A stretch of 64,000 nt of DNA. Source: Prorocentrum cordatum (taxonomy: Eukaryota > Sar > Dinophyceae > Prorocentrales > Prorocentraceae). Both the position numbers and the translations under genes were made by a program. The notes under the pieces were generated by a model. The model ran no database searches and was not told the DNA's origin. It was given only the letters and a program-made list of their open reading frames with translations. The DNA is taken from the NCBI GenBank assembly GCA_963575745.1, contig CAUYUJ010019619.1, forward strand, positions 111,318 to 175,317, written 5' to 3'. How positions within the stretch are numbered: the stretch's first letter is position 1; each line of letters starts with the position of its first letter. Of the stretch, positions 41,444 to 51,530 are shown piece after piece.

Positions 41444-41536
41444 GCATCATCATCATTAGCAGCATCATCATCATCGTCGTCATCATCGTCGTTATCGTCG
41501 CAATCATCATTACCGTCAGCATCATCATCATCATCC

Positions 41537-41574
<38 letters not shown>

Positions 41575-41637
41575 TTCATCATCATCAGCAGCAGCATCAG
41601 CATCATCATCAGCATCATCATCACCATCATCATCGTC
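41229..41637. repeat. (ATC)n microsatellite
   Basis: ATC/CAT triplets with CAG variants in regular blocks, adjoining the 90-bp array. Confidence 0.95.
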
Positions 41638-41650
41638 GGTGCACCGCCCA

Positions 41651-42396
41651 TAGGGAGCTCCACCGAAGGCCCCAGTGGCGCAGCCCGCATGCGTCACGCA
41701 GTCCCCCACTTCGGCACACCCCTCACACGTTTCGTGGCCCCGTAGGGAGCTCCGCCGAAGGTCCCAGTGGCGCAGCCAGCATGCGTCACGAACACCCATT
41801 GCGGCACACCCCTCACACGTTTCGTGGCCCCGTAGGGAGCTCCACCGACCGCCCCCGTGGCGCAGCCAGCATGCGTAACGCACACCCATTGCGGCACATC
41901 CCTCACACGTTTCGTGGCCCCGTAGGGAGCTCCGCCGACCGCCCCAGTGGCGCAGCCCGCATGCGTCACGCGCACCCATTGCGGCACACCACTCACACGC
42001 GTCGTGGCCCCATAGGGAGCTCCACCGACCGCCCCAGTGGCGCAGCCCGCATGCGTCGCGCATACCCATTGCGGCACATCCGTCACACGTTTCGTGGCCC
42101 CGTAGGGAGCTCCACCGACCGCCCCCGTGGCGCAGCCAGCATGCGTCACGCATACCCACGGCGGCACATCCGTCACACGTTTCGTGGCCCCGTAGGGAGC
42201 TCCACCGACCGCCCCAGTGGTGCAGCCCGCATGCGTCACGCACACCCATTGCGGCACACCGCTCACACGTTTCGTGGCCCCATAGAGAGCTCCTGCGAAG
42301 GTCCCAGTGGCGCAGCCCGCATGCGTCACGCACACCCATTTCGGCACCCCGCGGCCGGCTCCACCGAAAGATCCAGTGGTGCCGCCCGCGGTTGTG
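41651..42396. repeat. 90-bp tandem array
   Basis: Eight units, starting at 41653, 41745, 41835, 41925, 42015, 42105, 42195 and 42285, plus a partial ninth. Consensus pieces: GGGAGCTCCACCGACCGCCC, CAGTGGCGCAGCCCGCATGC, CACACCCATTGCGGCACA, CTCACACGTTTCGTGGCCCC. All but the first are exactly 90 bases, so reading frames are kept; two minus-strand frames and one plus-strand frame stay open through the array. A lone diverged copy sits at 43000-43065. Confidence 0.9.
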
Positions 42397-42500
42397 AGGA
42401 GGAGGAGGAGGAGGAGGAGGAGGAGGAGGAGGAGGAGGAGTAAGAGGAGGAGGAGGAGGAGGAGGAGGAGGAGGAGGAGGAGGAAGAGGAGGAGGAGGAG
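42397..42500. repeat. (GGA)n microsatellite
   Basis: GAG/GGA triplets with two short interruptions. Confidence 0.95.
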
Positions 42501-42999
42501 GACCCGGGCGTGTCGCTGGTACCCTCTCGGTGCGACCAGCGTGCGTCGCGGGGACTCCGTGCCGCGCGCTGCCCAGCGCCTCGTTCGCCCGTCGTCGCTC
42601 TGCCCGGCGGCCAGAGCCTTGCCCGCTCTCAGCCAGCCAGCTAATTCGCTTTGCTCCGCGCAGCGCACGACCCGCGTGCGTTGCTGGGACCCCTTCGGGG
42701 CGACCAGCGCGCGTCGCGGGGACTCCGCGTTGCGCTGCGCCCGCAGCGTGGGACACTGGAGTGCGCGGACACAGAGGGCGATCCACGCGAGGGGCGTGGA
42801 TCGCCCACTGGGAGGAAGCGGGGGCGATCCACTGGGAGGAAGCGGGGGCGATTCACGCGAGGGGCGTGCCGACATGGGCGTCGACATTCATTCACGTAGA
42901 CTCACTCGCACGCAGACTCATGCACAATCAGACGCACTCGTGCTCAGACCCACCCGCTCTCGTTATCAGACCTATCGTCTTCTTCCGCGTTGCGTACCC

Positions 43000-43065
43000 C
43001 GCCACGCATCGGCACGTCCCTCACACGGTTCTTGGCTTCATAGGAAGCTCCACCGAAAACGAGAT
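43000..43065. repeat. Isolated copy of the 90-bp unit
   Basis: GTCCCTCACACGGTTCTTGG then CTTCATAGGAAGCTCCACCG matches the junction of two units, about 650 bases beyond the main array. Confidence 0.6.
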
Positions 43066-43172
43066 TCACAACGGCGGTATTCTCAATTGCATATGGTTGG
43101 ATCTTTCGCCCGGCCAATTTTCAATTTGTCGCCCAAATCCCCTTATAAGGGGGACAGGCCCGACCTAAGGCT
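43060..43172. mobile_element. MITE family 2, right half
   Basis: Ends CCCTTATAAGGGGGACAGGC then CCGACCTAAGG, the same terminus as 44090-44117. No matching left end is obvious. Confidence 0.4.
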
Positions 43173-43609
43173 AGGACGAGGATAGATCCGTTCCAGTGCG
43201 TTCCGGAACGCTCTCAGAGCGTCCCCGAACGCTCTGGGAAGGCCGCGGCGCCCGAAACATCTCCCAGAGCCGCCGGGTCTGAGAGATTTGTCCGGCTTGT
43301 CTTCGCACGATGGTCTCATCGTCTTGGTTTCGTCTTACCACGCTTCCCTTTGAACGTTGGGCCCCAGGGGGTGGGCCAGGGGGTTATGTGGGGCGGTCCT
43401 GGGCCTCAGCGGCCTCTTCTCCTCGAGAGGACAGGCGCCACCACCCCGGGTAGCGACCCCGCCTCGGCAATGCCTAGGGAGCTTGCCCCACCGGCCCCGA
43501 CTCCTTGGCGTCGCGTCGGCGACGCGTACTCGCCACGCGGGTCCTGACCCAGGCATGATCGCGTCGCCAAAAGATCAAGACGGGAGGTTTTGGCTATTCT
43601 CGTTCCGGG

Positions 43610-43660
43610 GGGGGCTTTCGCCGGGCCTCGGGACCGTCAAAAAACGATTCAGGACGAAAA
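43610..43660 (+). repeat. Dispersed CCGTCA-GACTC motif, copy 5
   Basis: CGCCGGGCCTCGGGACCGTC then AAAAAACGATTCAGGACG. Confidence 0.45.
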
Positions 43661-43784
43661 AAACGGTCCCGGGGAAAGGGTCGGGACTTCAGGGACGCCG
43701 TCCTGAAAAAATCAGGACGTCGCATGTCTGGGGCGGGTCCTGAGGGAAACGGGCCCTGAGGTTTTTCGCCGTTTTTGGCTTCCC

Positions 43785-43835
43785 AGGGCCCTCCACGGGC
43801 CCTGGGACCGTCAGAGAACGACTCAGGATGAAAAG
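43785..43835 (+). repeat. Dispersed CCGTCA-GACTC motif, copy 6
   Basis: CCACGGGCCCTGGGACCGTC then AGAGAACGACTCAGGATGAA. Confidence 0.5.
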
Positions 43836-43953
43836 TTCCTCCTGGGGGGAGGCCCCGGGGTCCAGGACCCGTTTCCCTCAGGACCCGTTTCCCCCATGCT
43901 AAGCGTAAGGGTGACTGCTCGCCGGAGCGACTTTTGGTGCGGGCACACTCGGG

Positions 43954-44117
43954 TTAAGTCGGGCCTGTCCCTCTACAGGGGGGATATTCAATAATAGTCC
44001 AGAAATAGTCTGGGCAGGATATTTTGAATATGTTTGGGCATATTTGGGGCATTTGCTTGCGTATGTTGTGCATTTTGCGTCCGAAGTCCCCCTGTAGGGG
44101 GACAGGCCAGACCTGAC
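43954..44117. mobile_element. MITE family 2, complete copy
   Basis: 164 bases. Left end TTAAGTCGGGCCTGTCCCTC, complement of right end GTCAGGTCTGGCCTGTCCCC, both continuing TACAGGGGG. CTCGGG lies on both sides (43948-43953 and 44119-44124), a possible 6-bp target-site duplication. The AT-rich centre has no coding frame. Confidence 0.65.
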
Positions 44118-44444
44118 GCTCGGGCTCCCAGACGGCTGCGTGCCATCCGATGGCAGCGGCTTGGCCGCGAGCCGCGCGGCAGAGGCCACTCTTGCCCAGA
44201 AGCCACCCTCGCGCGCGTGGCCGCTCGTGGTCAGGAGGAGGAAAAAAACAGACACAATTATTCACTGCGTGGAGCTCCCCATATGTGCATCTACTCGCAT
44301 GGACCTGTCCGCCGTGAATGTCTAGGCGCAAGAGCTTTCGAATATTAACGGGCTTCAGTTGTGACGGTCTGGACATCAATCTAACTGCGAATGAATTGGA
44401 GTGTGAATGAGCCTCAGTAGTACGAGCGCGTCTCTGTGCATGAG

Positions 44445-45075
44445 CCTGGGGCCTCCTGGGGCCTCCTGAAACCTACTGGGGCTTCCTGGGGTCTCCAGGA
44501 GCCTCTTGGGACCTCCTGGGACCTCCTAGGAAGGTTTCGTGCCCCAGGGGAGGCGCAATCTATAGCAACAGACGTACATAAAACATTGCGGATTAGAGCC
44601 ACAGGAGAAGGGCAATCTATAGGAACACGCGTAAAACACCAAGGACTCGTGCCCCAGGAGAGGCCCAATACATAGGAACATGAGTAAAACATTTAGGATT
44701 GTGTACACAGGAGAAGGACCATCTATAGAAACATACGTAGAACATCAAAGAATCGTGCTCCAGGTGAGGCCCAATCGATAGGAGCATACGTAAAACACAT
44801 GGGATTGGAGCCACTCCTGTTGCCTTCTGAGGCCTCCTGCTCCTGGGGCCTCTCGGGGCCTCCTGTTGCCTTCCGAGGCCTCCTGGCGCTTCCTGTTGCC
44901 TCCTGGGGCCTCCTGTGGTTTCCTGAGGCCTTCTGGAGCTTCCTGGGGCCTCCTGGAGCCTCTTGGGACATCCTGTGGCCTCTTGAGTCTTTCTGTGGCC
45001 TCCTGATGCCTCCTGGGACCTCATGTGGTCTCCTGGAGCCTCCTGGAGCCTGTTGGAGCCTCCTGTGGCATCCTG
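44445..45075. repeat. GGGGCCTCCTG minisatellite and 53-bp repeats
   Basis: CCTCCTGGGGCCT-type units fill 44445-44540 and 44815-45075. Between them (44546-44812) are five units of about 53 bases: CCAGGAGAGGCCCAAT, CTATAGGAACATACG, TAAAACA and a GATT/GACTCGTG end. Confidence 0.85.
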
Positions 45076-45158
45076 AGAAGAATCTGCGCCCACGAGCCTG
45101 GCCACCAAAACTAGCAAACCGATCGAGACATCCTCAACATCTGGCCCACCTGGGGGGT

Positions 45159-45919
45159 GAAAATGAGCGCCTCGCTCGAGACATCCTCCAAATCTGCTCC
45201 GAAAGCGAAGGATGTTGGGCACAGAAACAGGCAAACCGCCTGAGACATCCCCACAAAATGGCCGCGAACGAGCCCGTGCAACCACCCCTGGCGGCTCCCC
45301 TTAGGGGTGCTGAAATGAGCGCCTCGCTCGAGACATCCTCCAAATCTGCTCCGAAAGCGAAGGATGTTGGGCACAGAAACAGGCAAACCGCCTGAGACAT
45401 CCCCACAAAATGGCCGCGAACGAGCCCGTGCAACCACCCCTGGCGGCTCCCCTTAGGGGTGCTGAAATGAGCGCCTCGCTCGAGACATCCTCCAAATCTG
45501 CTCTCGAAGCGAAGGATGTTGGGCACAGAAACAGGCAAACCGCCTGAGACATCCCCACAAAATGGCCGCGAACGAGCCCGTGCAACCACCCCTGGCGGCT
45601 CCCCTTAGGGGTGCTGAAATGAGCGCCTCGCTCGAGACATCCTCCAAATCTGCTCCGAAAGCGAAGGATGTTGGGCACAGAAACAGGCAAACCGCCTGAG
45701 ACATCCCCACAAAATGGCCGCGAACGAGCCCGTGCAACCACCCCTGGCGGCTCCCCTTAGGGGTGCTGAAATGAGCGCCTCGCTCGAGACATCCTCCAAA
45801 TCTGCTCCGAAAGCGAAGGATGTTGGGCACAGAAACAGGCAAACCGCCTGAGACATCCCCACAAAATGGCCGCGAACGAGCCCGTGCAACCACCCCTGGC
45901 GGCTCCCCTTAGGGGTGCT
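45159..45919. repeat. 152-bp tandem repeat, five copies
   Basis: Units start at about 45159, 45311, 45463, 45616 and 45768. Each reads GAGCGCCTCGCTCGAGACAT, GCGAAGGATGTTGGGCACAG, AAACAGGCAAACCGCCTGAG, CACAAAATGGCCGCGAACGA and CCCCTTAGGGGTGCT. Copies are almost identical. Confidence 0.95.
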
Positions 45920-45920
45920 G

Positions 45921-46236
45921 AGTATGAGTAAGTCTGTGTATGAGTAAGTCTGTGTATGAGTAAGTCTGGGTATGAGTAGGTCTGTGTATGAGAAAGTCTG
46001 TGTATGTGTACGTCTGGGTATGAGTAAGTCTGAGTATGACTAATACTGTGTATGAGTAAGTCTGGGTATGAGTGAGTCTGTGTATGAGTACGGCTGGGTG
46101 TGAGTAAGTCTGTGTATGAGTAAGTCTGTGTATGAGTATGTATGAGTGTGAGTAAGTCTGAGTATGAGTAGGTCTGAGTATGAGTAAGTCTGAGTATGAG
46201 TAAGTCTGTGTATGAGCAAGTCTGAGTATGAGTAAG
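45921..46236. repeat. GTATGAGTAAGTCTGT minisatellite, first array
   Basis: 16-base units with GAGTATGAGTAG and TGTGTACG variants. Open on the minus strand as a Thr/His/Gln/Tyr repeat, a consequence of the unit. Confidence 0.9.
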
Positions 46237-46303
46237 CCCGACAGGAGGGGAGGAGAAAAGAGGAGGAGGAAGGAGAAGGAGTAGGAGGCGTCCAAGTAAT
46301 AAT

Positions 46304-48056
46304 TATTCACTGCGTGGAGCTCCCCATATGTGCATCTACTCGCATGGACCTGTCCGCCGTGAATGTCTAGGCGCAAGAGCTTTCGAATATTAACGGGCTT
46401 CAGTTGTGACGGTCTGGACATCAATCTAACTGCGAATGAATTGGAGTGTGAATGAGCCTCAGTAGTACGAGCGCGTCTCTGTGCATGAGCCTGGGGCCTC
46501 CTGGGGCCTCCTGAAACCTACTGGGGCTTCCTGGGGTCTCCAGGAGCCTCTTGGGACCTCCTGGGACCTCCTAGGAAGGTTTCGTGCCCCAGGGGAGGCG
46601 CAATCTATAGCAACAGACGTACATAAAACATTGCGGATTAGAGCCACAGGAGAAGGGCAATCTATAGGAACACGCGTAAAACACCAAGGACTCGTGCCCC
46701 AGGAGAGGCCCAATACATAGGAACATGGTAAACCATTTAGGATTGTGTACACAGGAGAAGGACCATCTATAGAAACATACGTAGAACATCAAAGAATCGT
46801 GCTCCAGGTGAGGCCCAATCGATAGGAGCATACGTAAAACACATGGGATTGGAGCCACTCCTGTTGCCTTCTGAGGCCTCCTGCTCCTGGGGCCTCTCGG
46901 GGCCTCCTGTTGCCTTCCGAGGCCTCCTGGCGCTTCCTGTTGTCTCCTGGGGCTCCTGTGGTTTCCTGAGGCCTTCTGGAGCTTCCTGGGGCCTCCTGGA
47001 GCCTCTTGGGACATCCTGTGGCCTCTTGAGTCTTTCTGTGGCCTCCTGATGCCTCCTGGGACCTCATGTGGTCTCCTGGAGCCTCCTGGAGCCTGTTGGA
47101 GCCTCCTGTGGCATCCTGAGAAGAATCTGCGCCCACGAGCCTGGCCACCAAAACTAGCAAACCGATCGAGACATCCTCAAAATCTGGCCCACCTGGGGGG
47201 TGAAAATGAGCGCCTCGCTCGAGACATCCTCCAAATCTGCTCCGAAAGCGAAGGATGTTGGGCACAGAAACAAGGCCTGACAGAAACATGAGACATCCCC
47301 ACAAAATGGCCGCGAACGAGCCCGTGCAACCACCCCTGGCGGCTCCCCTTAGGGGTGCTGAAATGAGCGCCTCGCTCGAGACATCCTCCAAATCTGCTCC
47401 GAAAGCGAAGGATGTTGGGCACAGAAACAGGCAAACCGCCTGAGACATCCCCACAAAATGGCCGCGAACGAGCCCGTGCAACCACCCCTGGCGGCTCCCC
47501 TTAGGGGTGCTGAAATGAGCGCCTCGCTCGAGACATCCTCCAAATCTGCTCCGAAAGCGAAGGATGTTGGGCACAGAAACAGGCAAACCGCCTGAGACAT
47601 CCCCACAAAATGGCCGCGAACGAGCCCGTGCAACCACCCCTGGCGGCTCCCCTTAGGGGTGCTGAAACCAGTGATGAGTGAGTCTGTGTATGAGTAAGTA
47701 AGTCTGTGTATGAGTAAGTCTGTGTATGAGTAGGTCTGTGTATGAGAAAGTCTGTGTATGTGTACGTCTGGGTATGAGTAAGTCTGAGTATGACTAATAC
47801 TGTGTATGAGTAAGTCTGGGTATGAGTGAGTCTGTGTATGAGTACGTCTGGGTGTGAGTAAGTCTGTGTATGAGTAAGTCTGTGTATGAGTATGTCTGAG
47901 TGTGAGTAAGTCTGAGTATGAGTAGGTCTGAGTATGAGTAAGTCTGAGTATGAGTAAGTCTGTGTATGAGCAAGTCTGAGTATGAGTAAGCCCGACAGGA
48001 GGGGAGGAGAAAAGAGGAGGAGGAAGGAGAAGGAGTAGGAGGCGTCCAAGTAATAA
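46304..48056. repeat. Segmental tandem duplication, unit 2 (about 1.75 kb)
   Basis: Same sequence order as unit 1 at very high identity, with three instead of five 152-bp copies (47201-47665) and small indels, for example AACAAGGCCTGACAGAAAC near 47270 and ACATGGTAAACC near 46723. It ends CGTCCAAGTAATAACAAGAA. Confidence 0.9.
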
Positions 48057-48105
48057 CAAGAACCCAATCTTAGGATATGGGTAACAAGAACCCCATCTTA
48101 GGATA

Positions 48106-48213
48106 TGGGGAAGTAATCGTCGAGTCCTAGGGAAATATGGGAAAATATGGGAAGTGGGGGGAAGACGAAGACCCAGAAAAGATGGGAAAAGATGGGGAAT
48201 CCTTTTATTAATC
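48106..48213 (+). repeat. ATATGGG-type dispersed repeat, copy 4 (partial)
   Basis: AATCGTCGAGTCCTAGGGAA, ATATGGGAAGTGGGGGGAAG, GGGGAATCCTTTTATTAATC. The terminal GTGTGT part is missing. Confidence 0.7.
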
Positions 48214-48269
48214 GCTTCGCTCATTCCGCCGGCCCGTATTGTGCCATCGCAGGCGTTTGTTTGCGCGTT

Positions 48270-49010
48270 CGTGGCCTCTTGGAGCCTCGGTGGGGCCGTT
48301 TGGGGCCTCTTGGCGCCTCTTTTTAGGCCTCTTGGAGAACTCGGGAGGCCTCCAGGGGGCCTCCTGAGCTCTCGTGACGGTCTCTTGGGGGGCTTTCGGC
48401 GGGCTCTTGGCGGTATTTGTTGGTCCTCTTGGGGCCTGGGGCCTGACGTTGTTGGTCCTCTTGGGGCCTCACGGGAGCTTATTGGGGCGTCTTGGGGGTG
48501 TCTTGGAGAGTCTCTTGGGGCCTCTTTCGGGGTCCTGGGCGCCTTCTGGGGCGGAGGGCTCGATTTTTCAGTTCTCGGTTCCCTTCTTGAGCCCCTCTTG
48601 GGCCCGTCTTGGGGCCTCTTGGTCCGCCTTGGGCAGCACTTGGGCCGTCTGGGGGGCGCTCTTGGGCCGCTCCGGGGCCGTCTTGGGAGCCTCGTGGGCC
48701 GTCTTGGAGCAGTCTTGAAGGCCTCTTGGGCCCTCTTGGAGCGTCCGGAAGCGAAAAGGCCAGAACGCAAAAAAACATAGAAAAAACCAATGAAAATCAA
48801 CGATTTTGGCAACTTGGGGCCCTCTTCGGAGGCCTCTTGGAAGGCCCTTGGAGCGTCTTGGAGGCCTCTTGGGCTGTCTTGGGGCCATCTGGGGCGTCTT
48901 CGGGCGATCTTTGGCCGTCTCGGGCCTCTCTTGGACCGTCTAGAAAGCTTCTCGGGGCCCTCTTGGACCGATCTGGAGCCCTCTTGGACTCCGAAACAGA
49001 ACTCCGGCAT
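48270..49010. repeat. CTCTTGGGGCC degenerate minisatellite
   Basis: Units of about 12 bases (GCCTCTTGGGGCC, CGTCTTGGGG, CCCTCTTGG) over 740 bases. On the minus strand it reads Pro/Arg/Lys/Ala-rich (PRRPK-type). It is open over a long distance, but composition explains this. Confidence 0.65.
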
Positions 49011-49162
49011 CTCTGACCCGACTTTGCCGGGACCTTGCCGGGGACTTGCCGGGACCTTGCCGGGGTACTTTTCGTCCGGGGACCCCCAGGGGCCTCCCCG
49101 CGCGCGAACTAGAAATACTGTTAACCAGGTACCGGAGATCTTAGCACGCCCTGGCCCGTTGG

Positions 49163-49222
49163 GCCGGCGAATTCGTGTGTGTATTTATTTGTGTGTGTGT
49201 GTCCTGGGGCCCCTTCACGTGG
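49163..49222 (+). repeat. ATATGGG-type repeat, right end only
   Basis: GTGTGTATTTATTTGTGTGT then GTCCTGGGGCCCCTTCACG equals the terminal part of the copies at 25.0 and 37.6 kb. Confidence 0.55.
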
Positions 49223-49307
49223 GAGAGCACGGCGGGCGTGTTCCGTTCTTCGGACTTCCCTGAGATCCGCCGTTGCAAGCACATTGCAACATCGCGTAAA
49301 ATCACCA

Positions 49308-49880
49308 TCCTCCTCCTCCTCCTCCTCCTCCTCCTCCTCCTCCTCCTCCTCCTCCTCCTCCTTCCGCCCCACCGCGGGCTGTAGTTGCAGCTGACTTGGA
49401 CTCTTCCTACGCTCGTCTCTCCTCCTCCTCCTCCTCCTCCTCCTCCTCCTCCTCCTCCCTCCCTCCCTAGCTCCTCCTCCTCCTCCTCCTCCTCCTCCTC
49501 CCACCATCTCTTCTTCCTCCTCCTCCTCCTCCTCCGACTGGAGCCCCGGACCCCATCTTTCTGCGTCATTTTTCGAGCCAGACCGATCTGTAAGGGTCCC
49601 GGTGCCCGAAATGGAGTGAAAACGCCCGGTGTGAAAAAATTGCAGCACCAGGATCTCAGGGTTGGGCGTCCGAGGGACCGCTCTCGGGCCGCGGTACTCA
49701 CAAGAACGGGCCCGGGGCGGAACCCTGGCCCCGGGGTTGGGCGTCGCTAGTTCTGGGGCCTGCGCTGCGAAGAACCACGACGTCGGAAGTCTGGGTCACC
49801 GCCACCACGACCTCCTCCTCCTCCTCCTCCTCCTCCTCATCCTCCTCCTCCTCCTCCTTCTCCCCCTCCTCCTCCTCATC
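49308..49880. repeat. Three (TCC)n tracts
   Basis: TCC triplets at about 49308-49362, 49420-49545 and 49811-49880, separated by non-repetitive pieces of 60-270 bases in which no gene was recognised. Confidence 0.9.
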
Positions 49881-50060
49881 GCCGCATCGCCGATGTATCG
49901 GCGATGCGGCTCGATGCGGAGCCCGATTTGCTTCACGTCGACGTCGCCGATGCATCGCCGATGTCGACGATGCATCGCTGGTGCATCACCGATGCATCGC
50001 CGATGCATCGCCGAAGAGGCGCGTTCACCCGACCCCATCTACTCCAACCCCGTCTAGGAG
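49881..50060 (+). repeat. GATGCATCGGCGATG dispersed repeat, copy 4
   Basis: GCATCGCCGATGTATCGGCG, GCGGAGCCCGATTTGCTTCA, several GATGCATCGCC units and GAGGCGCGTTCACCCGACCC. The central unit is expanded relative to 40645-40815. Confidence 0.7.
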
Positions 50061-50284
50061 GCCGTTAAACTCTGAGCCCAGGATCTCCATATAGCAGATT
50101 TCACGACAACCCTATCCCAGGCTTCGTTGGTTTTTCGGATGGACCAAAAGTTTGGGGCCCAAGGGGGTGTATCCCAGGGTTTCCCTCCCTTCCTCAGCCG
50201 CTTCCCTTTTCCTTGGAAAGCTGGTGGTTGGGATAGAACATCGCCTGCGAAAGCATCCGGCCCCTGGACGGACCAGAAGGTGTC

Positions 50285-51530
50285 TGGCGACCTCCTCAAC
50301 GAACTTGGCTGGGAGGCCAGGCGCGTCACGGACTTGTGCGTGGTTTTCTACGGGTACGGCGCTGGCTTCGGCAATCTCCTCGACATCGGGGCGAACGTCG
50401 GCACATTCTCGATTCCAATGGCAGACTGCCTGGCCGCCAAGGGCATGGTCCTTGCCGGGGAGGGGATGCCGCCCACCGTGGACCACCTCGCGATGGGCAT
50501 CCTGGGCAAGGACATGTGCAGCGTGGAGGTGTATCATTACAGTCGAGCATCCGATCAAGAAACCTCCTCCCGGAAAGCCGGGCCAGCGTTTCTCGAGCAG
50601 CTTGCTGGCACTCTGGCCCAGTTTCTTGCGCGTGTGCTCCCCTCCAGCGTCAGCAGGAACAGTTGGTCCAGCCTTGTGTCAAGACATGTCTGGGACGCTA
50701 GCCCAGATTTCTCAAATCGTGTTTGTCTTGACCATGGATTCGGCTGTATGCCGTGGGAGCCCCCGGGGACCCGAGGAAGGTGGCCGTGTCCCTAAACCAT
50801 GTCAACGGAAGGGTGGTTCGACCGTGAAGGGCAACGGAGCCGCTCACCGAGAGGAGCAGCGGGCAGCTGCAGGATCTGTGTTCCGCCCGTCCAAAAAAGG
50901 CCCAGCAGACCGCCAACTTGGCGATCTGCGGGGCCGCGAGGACGGCCAGCCTTGTCGGCGGCCGACGCACGGGCGACGCACGGGCGACGCATGCCCAGCG
51001 CACCCCTTGTCGCCAAGAGGTGGGGTCAGCATGCCGGTCGTTTGACTGGGTTTAACACCGCCAAGAAGCTTGAGGTGATAGGGTGTTCCGTGACGCTCAC
51101 CACTGCTGACAAGATGCTGAAGTACAACCCAGGGGCGAAAGCAGTCATGTGGCCAAGATGGACCGATATCGAGGGCCAGAAAAGCCCAGCAGACCGCCAA
51201 GAAGGTTGAGACTTTGAATTTTCCGTGACGCCCACCACTGCTCACAGCATGCTGAAGTACAACCCGAGGATGAAAGCAGTCATGGTGGCCAAGGTAGATC
51301 GACTTCGAGGGCTGCGAGGGCCCTTGCCTCCACGGCGCCAAGTTCCTGTTCTCCAAGTTCCCCCCTGCATCGTGACCATCGAGCTGGTCCCAGAGTGGGT
51401 TGAGCGCACGGGAACGCCAGTCCAAAGGATTCTTGACCAGTCGGGAACGTGGGACCACGTGGGCCTAACAGGGGGTGCTTCTACCGCAGCAGAGCTCGAT
51501 TCAGCAAATTCCGAGGCCAAGAAGAATACC
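50285..51530 (+). pseudogene. FkbM-type SAM methyltransferase, broken copy
   Basis: The first part (about 50285-50560) encodes LNELGWEARRVTDLCVVFYG, then NLLDIGANVGTFSIPMADCL, the SAM-binding motif I, and GMPPTVDHLAMGILGKDMCS. The last part (about 51225-51530) encodes TTAHSMLKYNPRMKAVMVAK, VD, then in a shifted frame FEGCEGPCLHGAKFLFSKF, and back in the first frame PPCIVTIELVPEWVERTGTP. The C run at 51360-51365 is the likely site of the second shift. Between them lies another, tandemly duplicated copy of the VTLTTADKMLKYNPGAKAVM segment. The FkbM family transfers methyl groups to small molecules or sugars; dinoflagellates have many copies. With frame breaks and a duplicated middle, this copy is probably dead; substrate unknown. 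Confidence 0.6.
51058..51320 (+). repeat. Tandem duplication within the methyltransferase, two units of 137 bp
   Basis: ACCGCCAAGAAGCTTGAG at 51058 and ACCGCCAAGAAGGTTGAG at 51195 start the units. Both continue TTCCGTGACGC, ACCACTGCT, ATGCTGAAGTACAACCC and GAAAGCAGTCATG. Confidence 0.85.

Larger units (their letters stand above)
42501..43350. other. No confident gene
   Basis: GC-rich frames on both strands. Contains two 24-bp tandem units (CACTGGGAGGAAGCGGGGGC) flanked by CACGCGAGGGGCGTG at 42780-42870, and a CAGACTCA/CAGACGCA-rich bit near 42900. Confidence 0.35.
44261..46303. repeat. Segmental tandem duplication, unit 1 (2043 bp)
   Basis: Begins ATTATTCACTGCGTGGAGCT and runs through 53-bp repeats, CCTCCTGGGG minisatellite, five 152-bp repeats and a GTATGAGTAAGTCTGT array, ending CGTCCAAGTAATA. 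Unit 2 repeats the same order at 46304-48056. Confidence 0.9.

Noticed and set aside
41034-43172. One 2.1-kb transposon with ends at 41034 and 43172
   Set aside because: The ends match loosely, but the left part aligns with a complete short MITE by itself, and the interior is tandem and microsatellite DNA.
45921-46236. CRISPR-like array
   Set aside because: The regularly spaced 16-bp units have no unique spacers; it is an ordinary minisatellite. No cas-like gene is present.
48270-49010. Minus-strand Pro/Arg/Lys-rich protein
   Set aside because: The frame tracks the CTCTTGGGGCC minisatellite, and no part of it looks unique.
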